From NCBI RefSeq assembly GCF_018402285.1, contig NZ_JAGYJH010000003.1:558001-622000 (forward strand): a stretch of 64,000 bases of DNA. The letters run 5' to 3'. Every line of letters starts with the position of its first letter. Within the stretch, counting starts at the first letter, position 1. The DNA comes from Hyphomonas sp. Its GTDB lineage: Bacteria; Pseudomonadota; Alphaproteobacteria; Caulobacterales; Hyphomonadaceae. Below, in pieces: positions 28,758 to 37,847 of the stretch. Below the pieces are notes generated by a model. It saw only the letters and a list, made by a program, of their open reading frames with translations, made no database searches and was not told the origin of the DNA. The position numbers and the translations under genes were made by a program.

Positions 28758-28967
28758 CTACACGATGCCTTCGCGCTGGGCCCGCTTGCGAGCGAGCTTG
28801 CGGGCACGGCGTACGGCTTCGGCGCGCTGGCGGGCTTTCTTCTCGGAGGGCTTCTCGAAATGCTGACGGGCTTTCATTTCCCGGAACAGGCCTTCACGCT
28901 GCATCTTCTTCTTCAGCGCGCGCAGAGCCTGCTCGACATTGTTATCGCGGACGACGATCTGTACTAT
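28758..28967 (-). CDS. rpsU: 30S ribosomal protein S21, apparent ATA start
   Basis: The frame encodes [20 protein letters not shown], then [20 protein letters not shown] and the arginine/lysine-rich end [17 protein letters not shown], which is unmistakably S21 (69 residues). S21 binds the 30S platform and helps initiation. In this frame the codon before GTA-CAG is ATA (28965-28967), and upstream in-frame codons include no ATG, GTG or TTG before the ribosome-site region GGAG at the right distance (seven bases). The first in-frame ATG is at about codon 21, inside the conserved core. Either ATA is used as start or one base is wrong. Divergent from the COQ9-like gene. Confidence 0.88.
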   Translation of the reverse strand: MVQIVVRDNNVEQALRALKKKMQREGLFREMKARQHFEKPSEKKARQRAEAVRRARKLARKRAQREGIV

Positions 28968-29102
28968 GGGACTTCTCCATCGGGTTCTTACGGGCGCCAG
29001 GCACCCTGGAATTCGTTGATTTCGGGCCTGACAGCCTAAGAAGCGCGGCCTATATCACGGAGAAACGTCTTTCGCCAAGCCCCATGCGCCGGGATTCGAC
29101 AC

Positions 29103-29720
29103 ATGACCACGCCGCCCTCTGTCCTGCTCCGCCGCCGCTGGCTGGACGCATTGCTGCCCGAAGTAGTTTTTGACGGCTGGAGCGAGGCGGCCGCGGACGC
29201 TGCTGCCGCAAAAGCCGGGCTGACCGGCGGGGAGCAGGCGCTGGCTGCCCCGCGCGGGGTAATCGACCTGCTGGAAGGGTTTTTCGACGAGGCCGGGGAG
29301 CGCGCGAAGGCGGCGCTGGGCGCGCAAGACATGACCGGCCTGCGGGTGCCGGAAAAGGTGAAGCGGGGCGTTCTGGCCTGGCTGGCTGAGCTGGAGCCCC
29401 ACCGCGAGGCGGTACGCCGCGCAGCAAGCCGGGGTTTCCTGCCATGGGGCGCGGGCCCGGCGCTGCAGCGCAGCTGGAAGGTGGCCGACATGGTGTGGAC
29501 CGCAGCGGGCGATACGTCGGAAGATTATAACCGCTATTCCAAGCGCGGGCTGCTCGCGAGCGTGCTGCCTGGAATCGTGCTGCACTGGGCGGATAATCCG
29601 TCTCCGGAGGATCTGGACGCCTTCATCAATCGGCGGCTGGCGCATGCGTCCGGCGCCGGACGGATGGCGGGGCGATTCGTAAAGCCGTTCCTCGACCGGA
29701 TGCCGCCAAAACACAGCTGA
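29103..29720 (+). CDS. COQ9-family protein
   Basis: A 205-residue protein of the COQ9 family, which has a TetR-like helical fold that binds lipids and assists Coq7-type hydroxylation in ubiquinone synthesis. The opening RRRWLDALLPEVVFDGWSEA, the MVWTAAGDTSEDYNRYSKRG stretch and LLASVLPGIVLHWADN follow the family closely. The C-terminal RMAGRFVKPFLDRMP helix completes it. The position next to rpsU is a conserved alphaproteobacterial arrangement. The start at 29103 gives the full first helix. Confidence 0.88.
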   Translation: MTTPPSVLLRRRWLDALLPEVVFDGWSEAAADAAAAKAGLTGGEQALAAPRGVIDLLEGFFDEAGERAKAALGAQDMTGLRVPEKVKRGVLAWLAELEPHREAVRRAASRGFLPWGAGPALQRSWKVADMVWTAAGDTSEDYNRYSKRGLLASVLPGIVLHWADNPSPEDLDAFINRRLAHASGAGRMAGRFVKPFLDRMPPKHS

Positions 29721-29980
29721 CAGCATTAGCGCAAAAAAATTGCTGATTTTGAGGGGGTTGGGTTGTCGGACGGTGGCGCTACAAACACCCCAGGGGGCTG
29801 GGGGGGCTGATGGGTCCGGGGCGCTTGCGTAAGTCCTCCGTCCGACAAGGTTAAGATGGCTGCCGGATGCGGCGCGCACAAGGCCGAATTGCGGTCAAAA
29901 CGAGTCTGCGGGATTAATTCTGCGTTAGCTCCACAAGGGGCTGGACGCGGACGAAAAGCTGTGACGAAACTGTAGCGGAC

Positions 29981-30316
29981 ATGACGGATTCTTTCCACAG
30001 GAAACCTGCGCCGGACCAGGTCGTTGCCTTTCAGAGGGCAGAGATGCAGCCTATCCTTGATGTCTATGGCCGTCTCGTGATCGCCGGAGAAGCGCGCGAC
30101 TATGCCATCGGCATGGAACGGGACCTGGCGACCTTCGCGATATTCCGCCGGCATGCCGAAAGCCCGACCTGGCGAATCGAAAAAGAACCAGCTCTTGCCA
30201 ACCGCCAAGGCCAGTATGCCGTGTACGGTTCGGCCGGGCAGGTGCTGCGGCGTGGGCGCGAGCTGAAGCAGGTGTTGCGGGTGTTTGAGACGCGCAAGTT
30301 CTCCATCGTGCGCTGA
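29981..30316 (+). CDS. DUF2794 family protein
   Basis: A 111-residue soluble protein. VAFQRAEMQPILDVYGRLVI, AGEARDYAIGMERDLATFAI, FRRHAESPTWRIEKEPALAN and KQVLRVFETRKFSIVR reproduce the DUF2794 pattern (xxLYGRxVxxGExRDYAI...FRR...RIEK.P). This family is found almost only in alphaproteobacteria and its function is unknown. The upstream 260 bases contain no gene; a short G-rich stretch (near 29790-29812) is the only feature. The gene stands apart from its neighbours and is probably transcribed from its own promoter. Confidence 0.82.
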   Translation: MTDSFHRKPAPDQVVAFQRAEMQPILDVYGRLVIAGEARDYAIGMERDLATFAIFRRHAESPTWRIEKEPALANRQGQYAVYGSAGQVLRRGRELKQVLRVFETRKFSIVR

Positions 30317-30419
30317 AGCGGTGACGCGTCGGGCCGCCCGTTTTTCCACAAGCTCATCCACAGTAGAACGTTAACGGCCCATTTGCCGTTTAACCCTTTG
30401 TTTACCAAAAACTTCTTGC

Positions 30420-30470
30420 GAACCAAACTGGAACATCATAAGAACACCCCATAAGGAACGGAGCAGGAAC
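30420..30470 (+). promoter_or_regulatory. Array of LexA-type GAAC half sites
   Basis: GAAC occurs at 30420, 30431, 30442, 30456 and 30467. The first three are spaced by exactly seven bases each, as are the last two, giving three copies of GAAC-N7-GAAC, the form of LexA box described for alphaproteobacteria. The last overlaps the ribosome site and abuts the ATG at 30471. Confidence 0.6.
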
Positions 30471-30809
30471 ATGTTTGGTCAAGTCAGCTTTCGCGGCAAG
30501 TCAGGCAAGGCTTGGAAATTCCAGCGCACGGCGGCAGATGCCCCGTGGGCGCGCAGTGCGGGTGTTGCCATTTTCGCAGCCCAGGATGCCTGTGGCTGGC
30601 GGGTTTACAGGGTCATGGAACTGACCGGCCGCCCGCACGACATTCAGCCCATCTGGGCGCTGGCAGAGGCGGAACGCTACGGCGCCAACGCCGTGTTCCT
30701 GGCGCTCGAATTTGACGGCGCCCTGCGTAAGGCGATGGTGGCTGATCTGGAGGCGGGTTTCATGCCCGTTTGCCGCGGGGCGCAAGAGCCTGCCAGGCTG
30801 GCAGCCTGA
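30471..30809 (+). CDS. Unknown 112-residue protein, probably SOS-regulated
   Basis: The product begins MFGQVSFRGKSGKAWKFQRT and contains ARSAGVAIFAAQDACGWRVY and GRPHDIQPIWALAEAERYGA. It has no signal peptide or membrane helix, so it should be cytoplasmic. The family is not recognised. The ATG is preceded by GGAGCAGGAAC, a good ribosome site. The promoter region holds three GAAC-N7-GAAC motifs in tandem, so LexA control and induction by DNA damage are a reasonable prediction. Small SOS proteins in Caulobacter include cell-division inhibitors, but this protein shows no resemblance that I can see. Function is open. Confidence 0.65.
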   Translation: MFGQVSFRGKSGKAWKFQRTAADAPWARSAGVAIFAAQDACGWRVYRVMELTGRPHDIQPIWALAEAERYGANAVFLALEFDGALRKAMVADLEAGFMPVCRGAQEPARLAA

Positions 30810-30845
30810 TACTCTCGTATTGTGGCACGCGGCGCGGGGAAGGGC

Positions 30846-32726
30846 TCAGTCCTCGACCTGCGCCGTGTACCAGCGCGTTACGTCTTCCTCGACCATGCTG
30901 AGCGGGCGCGGGCCGCCTGCCAGGATTACTCGGTGAAACGCCTTGGGGTCGTATTTCGGGCCGAGCACGCGGATGGCGCGCTCCCGCAGGTCGAGGATCC
31001 GCTCCCGGCCGAGCCAGTAGGCCGCTGCGCGGCCGGGCCGAACTGTGTAGCGGTCCACCTCGTTGGCGCTTTTCTCAAGACTGAGGCCCACCGTCTCTGT
31101 GAGATAGGCAGTCGCCTGATCGCGAGACCAGCGTTCATTGTGGATGCCGGTATCGGCCACCAGCCCTGCGGCCCGCAGCAGCATGGATTGCAGGTAGCCG
31201 ATGCGGCTCAGCGGATCGTCCGAATAGAGGCCGAGTTCATCGGCAAGGGTTTCGGCATAGGACGCCCATCCTTCGCCATAGGCGACATTCCAGATGAGCT
31301 GGCGCGCGAGCGGCAGGCCCGCCTCACTGCGGGCTGCGGTGCTTTCAAGATGATGGCCAGGAACCAGCTCATGGAAGGCAATGGCGGCGAGGGTGAAGTC
31401 CGGCCAGTCGGCAAGGCGGGCGAGGTTGATCTCGACGCGGGCAGGCGCCGTGCCGCTCAGAGCGCGGGGCAGGTAGGCAGCGGGCGGGAGGAAGCCTGCA
31501 AATTCCGGCGGCACGGCGCGCAGACCCGCTTTTTCCGGCATCGCGAAGTCGAACTGGGTGGAAAGCGCCGCTTCGGCCCGGTCGGCATGGGCGAGGATGC
31601 GCCCGATCAGCGCCGCGCGGGATTCCTCGGTGTCGGCATAGACTTGTTCGGGCTGGGCTGACAGGATCGCTAGGCGTGCGCCTACTGTGCCTTCAGCAAG
31701 GCCCAGGGCGGCTAGCGCGCGGTCTGTCTCGCCCAGCAGCGCAGCCACTTCCAGCTTGCCGCGCTCGTGCAGGCCGGCCGGCGAGGCCTCGTCGCCGGTA
31801 TAGGCTTTCAGCGCGGCGGCGTAATAGGCAGTGCCCTCGGGCAGCTGCCAGACGCCGGGCAGCTCCGGCGCTGTGTTGGCGAGCGTGTTCACGCTGGCGG
31901 CAAAGGCAGCATAGGCAGGCTGCACCTCTTCAGCGGCGAGGCGGCGGATTTCTGTCAAAAGGCGGCTGCGCTCGGCCGATTCGAGGCCTTCTATCCCGGG
32001 CACGAGGTTTTCAAAGGTAATGACCGGCGGGGTCAGCTCCGGCGGCGTGGCAGCTGCGGCAGCCGCAAGGCCCTGCATGCGGCGCAGGATGGGCGCGGGC
32101 GGCACAACGCCGGAGCGGGCATCGGCTTCCAGGCGCCTGCGGTCGTCTTCGATGGCGTCGGCAAACTGGGCCATCCGGTCCACGAAGGCGCGAGCATCGC
32201 CCGGCGTGCGCAGGGGCTGATGCCGCGCAAGCAGGTCGGCCACATCAAGAAAGGCCCCGCGCGTATGGTCGGCGATGTAGGGATGGGACGCGCCAAGGCC
32301 TGAGGTGCCGTGGCCAGCCATGAACAGGGTCTCGGCCGTCTCATGCGCAGCGATCACAGTGTCGAGATGGCGCGCCAGGGCGCTGCCCCGGGCGGGCCGT
32401 GTGATGCGCACCAGGAGGTCACGGGTCTCAAGGCGGGCGAGGCGGGCGCGCTCATAGGCGGCCTGCGAGCGGTCGGTCAGGTAGCGATTGTAGCTATATC
32501 CGGCCTCGGCTTCGGGAAGCCCCAGCCGGGTGGCGAGCTCGGGGTCGCGGGTCACTTCGTTCTGGGCAATGGTCGTCAGCGTGCTCTCGATCTCGCGGGC
32601 AACGCGCAGTGGCGTGCCTTCGGGGTCAGCCCGGGGGCTGCAGGCAACAAGCAGCACGGAAAAAAGAGCTGCGCAAAGCCCAGCTGGCAGGAGGCTTGCC
32701 ATTCTGCGTCCGGATTGGGCTTGCAT
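30846..32726 (-). CDS. DUF885-family lipoprotein, putative metallopeptidase
   Basis: A 626-residue exported protein. The signal peptide ends in the lipobox LLVAC, so it should be lipid-anchored. The DUF885 signature is present as FHELVPGHHLE, a zinc-type HExxxGHH motif, with the downstream AYGEGWASYAETLADELGLY helix supplying the expected third ligand region. The family resembles M32/M3-like gluzincins and is annotated as putative carboxypeptidase; activity is inferred, not shown. Start alternatives are 32726 and 32702 (MASLLPAG); the first keeps a basic n-region. It is divergent from the SapC gene. Confidence 0.85.
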   Translation of the reverse strand: MQAQSGRRMASLLPAGLCAALFSVLLVACSPRADPEGTPLRVAREIESTLTTIAQNEVTRDPELATRLGLPEAEAGYSYNRYLTDRSQAAYERARLARLETRDLLVRITRPARGSALARHLDTVIAAHETAETLFMAGHGTSGLGASHPYIADHTRGAFLDVADLLARHQPLRTPGDARAFVDRMAQFADAIEDDRRRLEADARSGVVPPAPILRRMQGLAAAAAATPPELTPPVITFENLVPGIEGLESAERSRLLTEIRRLAAEEVQPAYAAFAASVNTLANTAPELPGVWQLPEGTAYYAAALKAYTGDEASPAGLHERGKLEVAALLGETDRALAALGLAEGTVGARLAILSAQPEQVYADTEESRAALIGRILAHADRAEAALSTQFDFAMPEKAGLRAVPPEFAGFLPPAAYLPRALSGTAPARVEINLARLADWPDFTLAAIAFHELVPGHHLESTAARSEAGLPLARQLIWNVAYGEGWASYAETLADELGLYSDDPLSRIGYLQSMLLRAAGLVADTGIHNERWSRDQATAYLTETVGLSLEKSANEVDRYTVRPGRAAAYWLGRERILDLRERAIRVLGPKYDPKAFHRVILAGGPRPLSMVEEDVTRWYTAQVED

Positions 32727-32832
32727 GACAGGTATATTACTCGACTTTCACTGTAATTGAGCCTGTTTCGGGAGTTGTGGCCATAGTTTATTTCCGTTAC
32801 TCCTCCGCCAAATTTTCCAGGAGCCACGCAAC

Positions 32833-33627
32833 GTGACAACGCCTATTTCCAATGCCGGCCCGGCCGCGCTCTCCGGACAAGTCCTGTTCTACAAAAACCC
32901 GCAGCCGCTCTCCGCCGAAGAACATGGCGGCCTTGGCGTGAAGCAGATCCCTCAGCCGTTCAGCTTCCTGCGCGAAGCGCATGCGGTTCCGGTGACCGTT
33001 ACCGAGTTCGGCATTGCCGGCGCCTCCTACCCTGTGATCTTTGTTGGTGAAGATCGCACCCCGGTCGCTGTCATGGGCGTGCGCCAGGGCCAGAACCTTT
33101 ACGTCAATGCCGACGGCATGGTGATGGATGACTATTACATCCCGGCCTTCGTGCGCCGTTATCCATTCGTGTTTGCGGCCGATGAAGGCTCTGACCGGTT
33201 GCTCCTCTGCGTCGACCGTTCGGCGCCGATGGTGTCCAACCAGCCGGAAGTGCCCTTCTTCCAAAATGGCCAGCCGACCCAGTTCACCAATGATGCCATC
33301 GAGTTCTGTAAGGAATTCGAGCGCCAGCGCCGCGCCACGGTCGATTTCGTCAAGCTGATCCGGGACATGGACCTCTTCGAGCAGAAGACCGTGACCTTCC
33401 AGCCGCGCGACCCGCAGGGCAATCCGACCGGCCCGGCCCAGAAGATTGCCGACTATTGGGCGATCTCCGAAGAGCGCCTCAGCGCCCTGTCGCCCGAGAA
33501 GTTCATGGAACTGCGCAATAATGGTGCCCTTGGCGCCTGCTACGCGCACCTCGTGTCGTTGCTCAACTGGACGAAAGTCGTCAACCGCGCCGTGCGCACG
33601 CCGCCTCCGGGTGAAGCGGCTGCCTGA
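32833..33627 (+). CDS. SapC family protein
   Basis: A 264-residue protein of the SapC family, named after an S-layer-linked secretion gene in Campylobacter but of unclear biochemical role. Family features are QVLFYKNPQPLSAEEHGGLG, SYPVIFVGEDRTPVAVMGVR, YYIPAFVRRYPFVFA and the closing NWTKVVNRA segment. No signal peptide is seen. The start is GTG at 32833, with AGGAG ten bases upstream. A clean terminator follows at 33654-33682, so the gene forms a single unit. Confidence 0.85.
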   Translation: MTTPISNAGPAALSGQVLFYKNPQPLSAEEHGGLGVKQIPQPFSFLREAHAVPVTVTEFGIAGASYPVIFVGEDRTPVAVMGVRQGQNLYVNADGMVMDDYYIPAFVRRYPFVFAADEGSDRLLLCVDRSAPMVSNQPEVPFFQNGQPTQFTNDAIEFCKEFERQRRATVDFVKLIRDMDLFEQKTVTFQPRDPQGNPTGPAQKIADYWAISEERLSALSPEKFMELRNNGALGACYAHLVSLLNWTKVVNRAVRTPPPGEAAA

Positions 33628-33653
33628 TCGGCCATGCAGTATTGATCTGCCTG

Positions 33654-33682
33654 AACGGCCTTCCCTGCGGAGGGCCGTTTTC
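33654..33682 (+). terminator. Terminator after the SapC gene
   Basis: The stem AACGGCCTTCC with GGAGGGCCGTT (one wobble pair) closes a ctgc loop and is followed by TTT-rich sequence. Confidence 0.8.
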
Positions 33683-33784
33683 CGTTGGGGGCGCGGCATC
33701 ACGAACCGGCGAGGAGGGGTTTCCCCTGACGCCAGCACAGCGCATATCAGCGGCGAAACGGGTTTTCTGACGGAGCGGCTGCGA

Positions 33785-35920
33785 ATGACAGGATTTTACC
33801 GGCTATTTATCGCGGCCGCGCTGAGCCTGCTGGCCGTTGCCGGTCTGGCGGCTGCGCAGTCTGATGAGCGCCGGGCCGAGGCGGAGCTGATCGCAGACCG
33901 CGCCAGTGTTGCGCCCGGCGATACGTTTTACGGCGCGCTTAAGATGACGATGGATGACGGCTGGCACATCTACTGGCGTAATGCCGGGGATGCGGGCCTG
34001 CCGCCGCAGCTGATCTTGGAGGAAGGAACGACCCTTCCCGAGACCGCGATCGGAGACTTCTTCTGGCCCTTGCCCCACCTCATTCCTGTCGTGGAAGGCG
34101 AGATCATGGATTATGGCTATGATGACGTGGTCATCTTCGCCTTTCCCGTGACGGTTCCGGAGGATGCGAGCGGAGAGCTGCGCATCGTTGCTGAAGCTGA
34201 CTATCTGATCTGCGAGTCGATTTGCATTCCGGAAACGGCGGACGTCTCGCTGACGCTGCCCGTGGGTGCGCCCCTCGAGAATGCCGTGGCCGGCGCAGAG
34301 ATCGGGGAGTGGATAGCCCGGGTTCCTACCGCCTTTGCGGGCGAGGCCCGCATTGAGGACGCTGCCGAGCTGTGGTCGCTTTCCCTTCGATTGGACGGCG
34401 GGTTTCCCGAAGGCGCACAGATCCGCTTCTTTCCATTCCAGCATGAAATCAGCCATCCCGCCGCCCAGCCCCAGAAGGCAGGCCCGGACGGCGCCAGCCT
34501 GATCCTGACGCCGGACCGCGCCGGCAAGATCACTGAGACACTGGACGGCGTCATCCGGATTGACGCGCCAGGCGCAGACCCTATCGGTTATGAAATCTCG
34601 GCAGTTCGCGGCGAAGCATTTGCTGGTACAGCGGACTGGGATGTCGCGCCAGCTCCTGAAGGAACCGGCGCGATTGGCAGCGGCGGCGAAGACGCCCCGA
34701 TCAGCCTCCAGCGCATTGCAATGCTGGCCTTCTTTGCCCTCATCGGCGGTATCATTCTCAATCTCATGCCTTGTGTTCTTCCGGTACTCTCGATGAAGGC
34801 CATCGGCATGGTGCAGGCAGCCGCATCAGGGCATGCGGGCGAGCTGAAATCCCATGGTCTCTGGTATACAGGAGGCGTGCTCGTCTCATTCTTTGTTCTT
34901 GCCGGGGCGCTGCTTGCCGTGCGGCAGGCGACAGGCTCGGCAACGCTCGGCTTCCAGCTTCAGCATGCCCCGACCGTGGCGGTGCTGACGCTGGTGATGT
35001 TTGCCGTTGGCCTCTGGCTGATGGGCTTTTTCGAACTCGGCAGCTCAGTGCAGAACCTTGGCGGCACTCTTGCCAATCGGGGCGGGGCGGCGGGCGCCTT
35101 CTTTACCGGCATTCTGGCGGCTGTGGTCGGCGCGCCGTGCGTTGGGCCGTTTCTGGGCGCCGCGCTTGGCGCAGTCATCAGCCAGCCGGCTCCGTCGGTG
35201 ATCGCCGTGTTTTTGGCTATGGGCTTTGGCATGGCGCTGCCCTTCCTGATCCTCAGCTTTGTGCCGGGCCTGCACCGCCTGTTGCCGAAGCCGGGCAAAT
35301 GGATGGACACGCTGAAACAGGCCTTTGCCTTCCCGATGTTCCTGACGGCTGCCTGGCTGTTGTCTGTCGTTGCGGGCCTTGCAGGGGCAGGGGCAGCGGG
35401 CTGGACGCTTGCCGGGGCGACCGCGCTCGTCTTCGCGATCTGGATTGGCCGGCAGGGCGGGCGGGTGCGCAAGGCGGTTGCCGTTGCGGCCCTTGGCGTG
35501 GCCTTTATCTATCCGGCCGTTCAGGCGAATGTTCCGGGGGCGGCAGTTTCCGGCAGCAACGCGGCCGCGTTCACCGGCACTTATGGAGAAGCGGCTTGGA
35601 GCCCTGAAACGGTTGAAGCGATGCTGGCTGAGGGTCGCCCGGTGTTCGTGGACTTTACCGCGAGCTGGTGCGCCAGCTGCCAGGTCAACAAGCTGACGAC
35701 GCTCAAGACCCGCAAGGTCCAGGACGCTTTTGCTGAGGCGAATGTTGCCTTCCTCGTTGCGGATTTCACGCAGAAAGACCCGATGATTGCGCAGGAGCTG
35801 AAGCTGCGCGAGCGGGCAGGCGTGCCGATGTATCTTTGGTATCCGGCCGGCGCGAGCGAACCGCAGATCTTGCCCGAACTGCTCACTCAAGAACTTGTCA
35901 TTGGACTTGTGGAAGGCTGA
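33785..35920 (+). CDS. DsbD-like thiol:disulfide interchange protein (ScsB type)
   Basis: A 711-residue inner-membrane protein that carries electrons from cytoplasmic thioredoxin to the periplasm. A signal peptide (to about residue 23) is followed by a periplasmic domain with the pair ICESICIPE, then an eight-helix DsbD transmembrane domain with the redox cysteines in LMPCVLPVLS and GAPCVGPFLG, and a C-terminal thioredoxin domain with the active site WCASC. The long N-terminal domain resembles ScsB/DUF255-like proteins more than classical DsbD. The ATG at 33785 is chosen for the signal peptide. The next gene, a periplasmic redoxin, is a likely partner. Confidence 0.9.
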   Translation: MTGFYRLFIAAALSLLAVAGLAAAQSDERRAEAELIADRASVAPGDTFYGALKMTMDDGWHIYWRNAGDAGLPPQLILEEGTTLPETAIGDFFWPLPHLIPVVEGEIMDYGYDDVVIFAFPVTVPEDASGELRIVAEADYLICESICIPETADVSLTLPVGAPLENAVAGAEIGEWIARVPTAFAGEARIEDAAELWSLSLRLDGGFPEGAQIRFFPFQHEISHPAAQPQKAGPDGASLILTPDRAGKITETLDGVIRIDAPGADPIGYEISAVRGEAFAGTADWDVAPAPEGTGAIGSGGEDAPISLQRIAMLAFFALIGGIILNLMPCVLPVLSMKAIGMVQAAASGHAGELKSHGLWYTGGVLVSFFVLAGALLAVRQATGSATLGFQLQHAPTVAVLTLVMFAVGLWLMGFFELGSSVQNLGGTLANRGGAAGAFFTGILAAVVGAPCVGPFLGAALGAVISQPAPSVIAVFLAMGFGMALPFLILSFVPGLHRLLPKPGKWMDTLKQAFAFPMFLTAAWLLSVVAGLAGAGAAGWTLAGATALVFAIWIGRQGGRVRKAVAVAALGVAFIYPAVQANVPGAAVSGSNAAAFTGTYGEAAWSPETVEAMLAEGRPVFVDFTASWCASCQVNKLTTLKTRKVQDAFAEANVAFLVADFTQKDPMIAQELKLRERAGVPMYLWYPAGASEPQILPELLTQELVIGLVEG

Positions 35921-35973
35921 GCGGCTTTTGTGTCCTGCAATAGCATCACGTTTTGAAAAGACTGGAGACGCCC

Positions 35974-36624
35974 ATGTTGTTTTCCCGCCGTAATCTCAGC
36001 CTCGCTGCTGGCATGGCCGCCGCCGTCGCTCTCACGGCCGGCGCGCTCATCGCCTCCACAGCGGAAGCTGCGCCCGCTCCGGCAGCGATTGGCGCAAACG
36101 CCCCGGCCTTCACTGGCACCACGTCAAATGGGGAGACGGTTTCCCTGGCAGACTTTGCAGGCAAGACGGTCATCCTGGAATGGACCAATGATGGCTGTCC
36201 TTTCGTGAAGAAGCATTACGCCGACCCGCCGTCGAACATGCAGTCCCTGCAGAAATCAGCGACTTCGGACGATATCGTCTGGCTGTCGGTGATTTCGTCC
36301 CGTCCGGGTTCGCAGGGTCACGTCACCCCGGCGAAGGCTAATGAGCTGACGACGACGCGCGGCGCGGCGCCTTCGCACGTGATCCTGGACGAAAGCGGCG
36401 ACATCGGCCGCCTCTTCGGCGCCAAGACCACGCCTCACATGTACATCGTCACGCCGGAAGGAAAGCTCGTCTATGACGGCGCAATTGACTCCATCTCGTC
36501 GGCTCGGGTCGATGACATCGCCAAGGCCGATAACTATGTGACGGCCGCGCTGGCCGATCTCGATGCGGGCAAGCCAGTGGCGACCGCCACGTCCAAACCC
36601 TATGGCTGCGCCGTCAAATACTGA
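35974..36624 (+). CDS. Exported redoxin (thioredoxin/AhpC-TSA family)
   Basis: A 216-residue protein with a signal peptide ending at about residue 30 (STAEAAPAPA). The thioredoxin-like domain shows FTGTTSNGETVSLADFAGKT, then WTNDGCPFVKKHYAD with a single active-site cysteine, and the cis-Pro loop KTTPHMYIV. The invariant C-terminus KPYGCAVKY of this peroxiredoxin-like subfamily is present and supplies a second cysteine. It should act in the periplasm and be reduced by the DsbD-like protein encoded 53 bases upstream. GGAG lies seven bases before the ATG at 35974; the TTG at 35953 is less likely. Confidence 0.88.
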   Translation: MLFSRRNLSLAAGMAAAVALTAGALIASTAEAAPAPAAIGANAPAFTGTTSNGETVSLADFAGKTVILEWTNDGCPFVKKHYADPPSNMQSLQKSATSDDIVWLSVISSRPGSQGHVTPAKANELTTTRGAAPSHVILDESGDIGRLFGAKTTPHMYIVTPEGKLVYDGAIDSISSARVDDIAKADNYVTAALADLDAGKPVATATSKPYGCAVKY

Positions 36625-36758
36625 CGCTCAAGCCTCGCTAGGAGTGACAGAGGCCGGCGGGGCAACCTGCTGGCCTATCTGCTTTTGCTCTCTGACGCGG
36701 CGAAAGGCTTGCCCGCTGCCGGATATGCCTCCAAACCTGCAACGAGGAGGAGGCGCCG

Positions 36759-37760
36759 ATGAGCAGAGACAAGAACCCGATCGTCAAGGACCAGCCCGCC
36801 GAGATGCCGTCGGAAGGGGGCCCGCTCGCCGAGTATGGAGGCGGCCTACCGCCCTCGCCGGTCTGGTTCAAGGAAGCGGTTGCGGTACCCTATGAAATGG
36901 GCAAGGTGACGGTCAAAGGCGCCGAGGTGACATTCCAGCGCTGGGGCAAGCGCGGCGCACCGGGATTATTATTCGTGCACGGAAATGGCGCCCATGCGCA
37001 CTGGTGGGATTTCATCGCACCTTATTTTGCCGAGCATTACAATGTGGCCGCGCTGACCTTCTCCGGGATGGGCGACAGCGAATGGCGCGAAACCTATGAC
37101 ATGGATACTTTCTCGCTGGAGGAAGTCGCCGTGGCCGAAGCGGCCGGTCTCTTCGAGGGGCCGCGCAAGCCTGTCATCGTTGCTCATTCTTTTGGCGGTT
37201 TCGTGACGCTCGTCACCGGCGCCAAGCATGGCAGCCGGTTTGAGGGCATGGTGATTGTCGACAGCCCGGTAAACCCGCCCGAACGGCCGCGCGGCGGACC
37301 CTCGCGCGCCAGCCGTCCGCACAAGGTCTATCCCGACCTTGCCGCCGCGCTCGCCCGGTTCCGACTTGCCCCACCGCAACTCTGCGAGAACCATTACGCG
37401 ATGGACTACATCGCCCGCTGGAGCCTCAAGCGGGCCGATGGCGGGTGGAGCTGGAAATTCGACCCGATGATCTGGACACGGTTCGAGCCGGGGCTGGACC
37501 CGGCCGAGATGCTGAAGGCCGCCCAGTGCCGCATCGCTATCATCCGGGGCGAGGAAAGTGCGCTGATGCCCGATGATGTGGGCGACTACATGCGCAGCCT
37601 GCTGGGCCATCAGGTACCATTCGTGTCGGTGCCCCATGCCCGCCACCATGTGATGCTCGACCAGCCCATTGCCTTTATCTCCACGCTCCGTATGCTTTTG
37701 GCCGAATGGGACCATTCTGATCCCCATCGGAGCGTCGAAACCGGGCAGGTTTCGATCTGA
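36759..37760 (+). CDS. Alpha/beta hydrolase
   Basis: A 333-residue alpha/beta-hydrolase fold enzyme. The oxyanion motif HGNGAHAHWW, the nucleophile elbow AHSFGG (GxSxG-like with Ser as nucleophile), and the late HARHHVMLDQP segment holding the catalytic His are all visible. An N-terminal extension of about 40 residues rich in proline precedes the fold. No signal peptide is seen. The ATG at 36759 has GGAGGAGG upstream. The family covers esterases, epoxide hydrolases and C-C hydrolases, and the substrate cannot be told. Confidence 0.85.
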   Translation: MSRDKNPIVKDQPAEMPSEGGPLAEYGGGLPPSPVWFKEAVAVPYEMGKVTVKGAEVTFQRWGKRGAPGLLFVHGNGAHAHWWDFIAPYFAEHYNVAALTFSGMGDSEWRETYDMDTFSLEEVAVAEAAGLFEGPRKPVIVAHSFGGFVTLVTGAKHGSRFEGMVIVDSPVNPPERPRGGPSRASRPHKVYPDLAAALARFRLAPPQLCENHYAMDYIARWSLKRADGGWSWKFDPMIWTRFEPGLDPAEMLKAAQCRIAIIRGEESALMPDDVGDYMRSLLGHQVPFVSVPHARHHVMLDQPIAFISTLRMLLAEWDHSDPHRSVETGQVSI

Positions 37761-37847
37761 CCGGCAGAATTTCTGCCACGATCCTTTTGCTTGATTGCCC
37801 GGGCCTTCAGGGTAAATCTGCGCGCGAACGGACTGAACGGGGGCACG

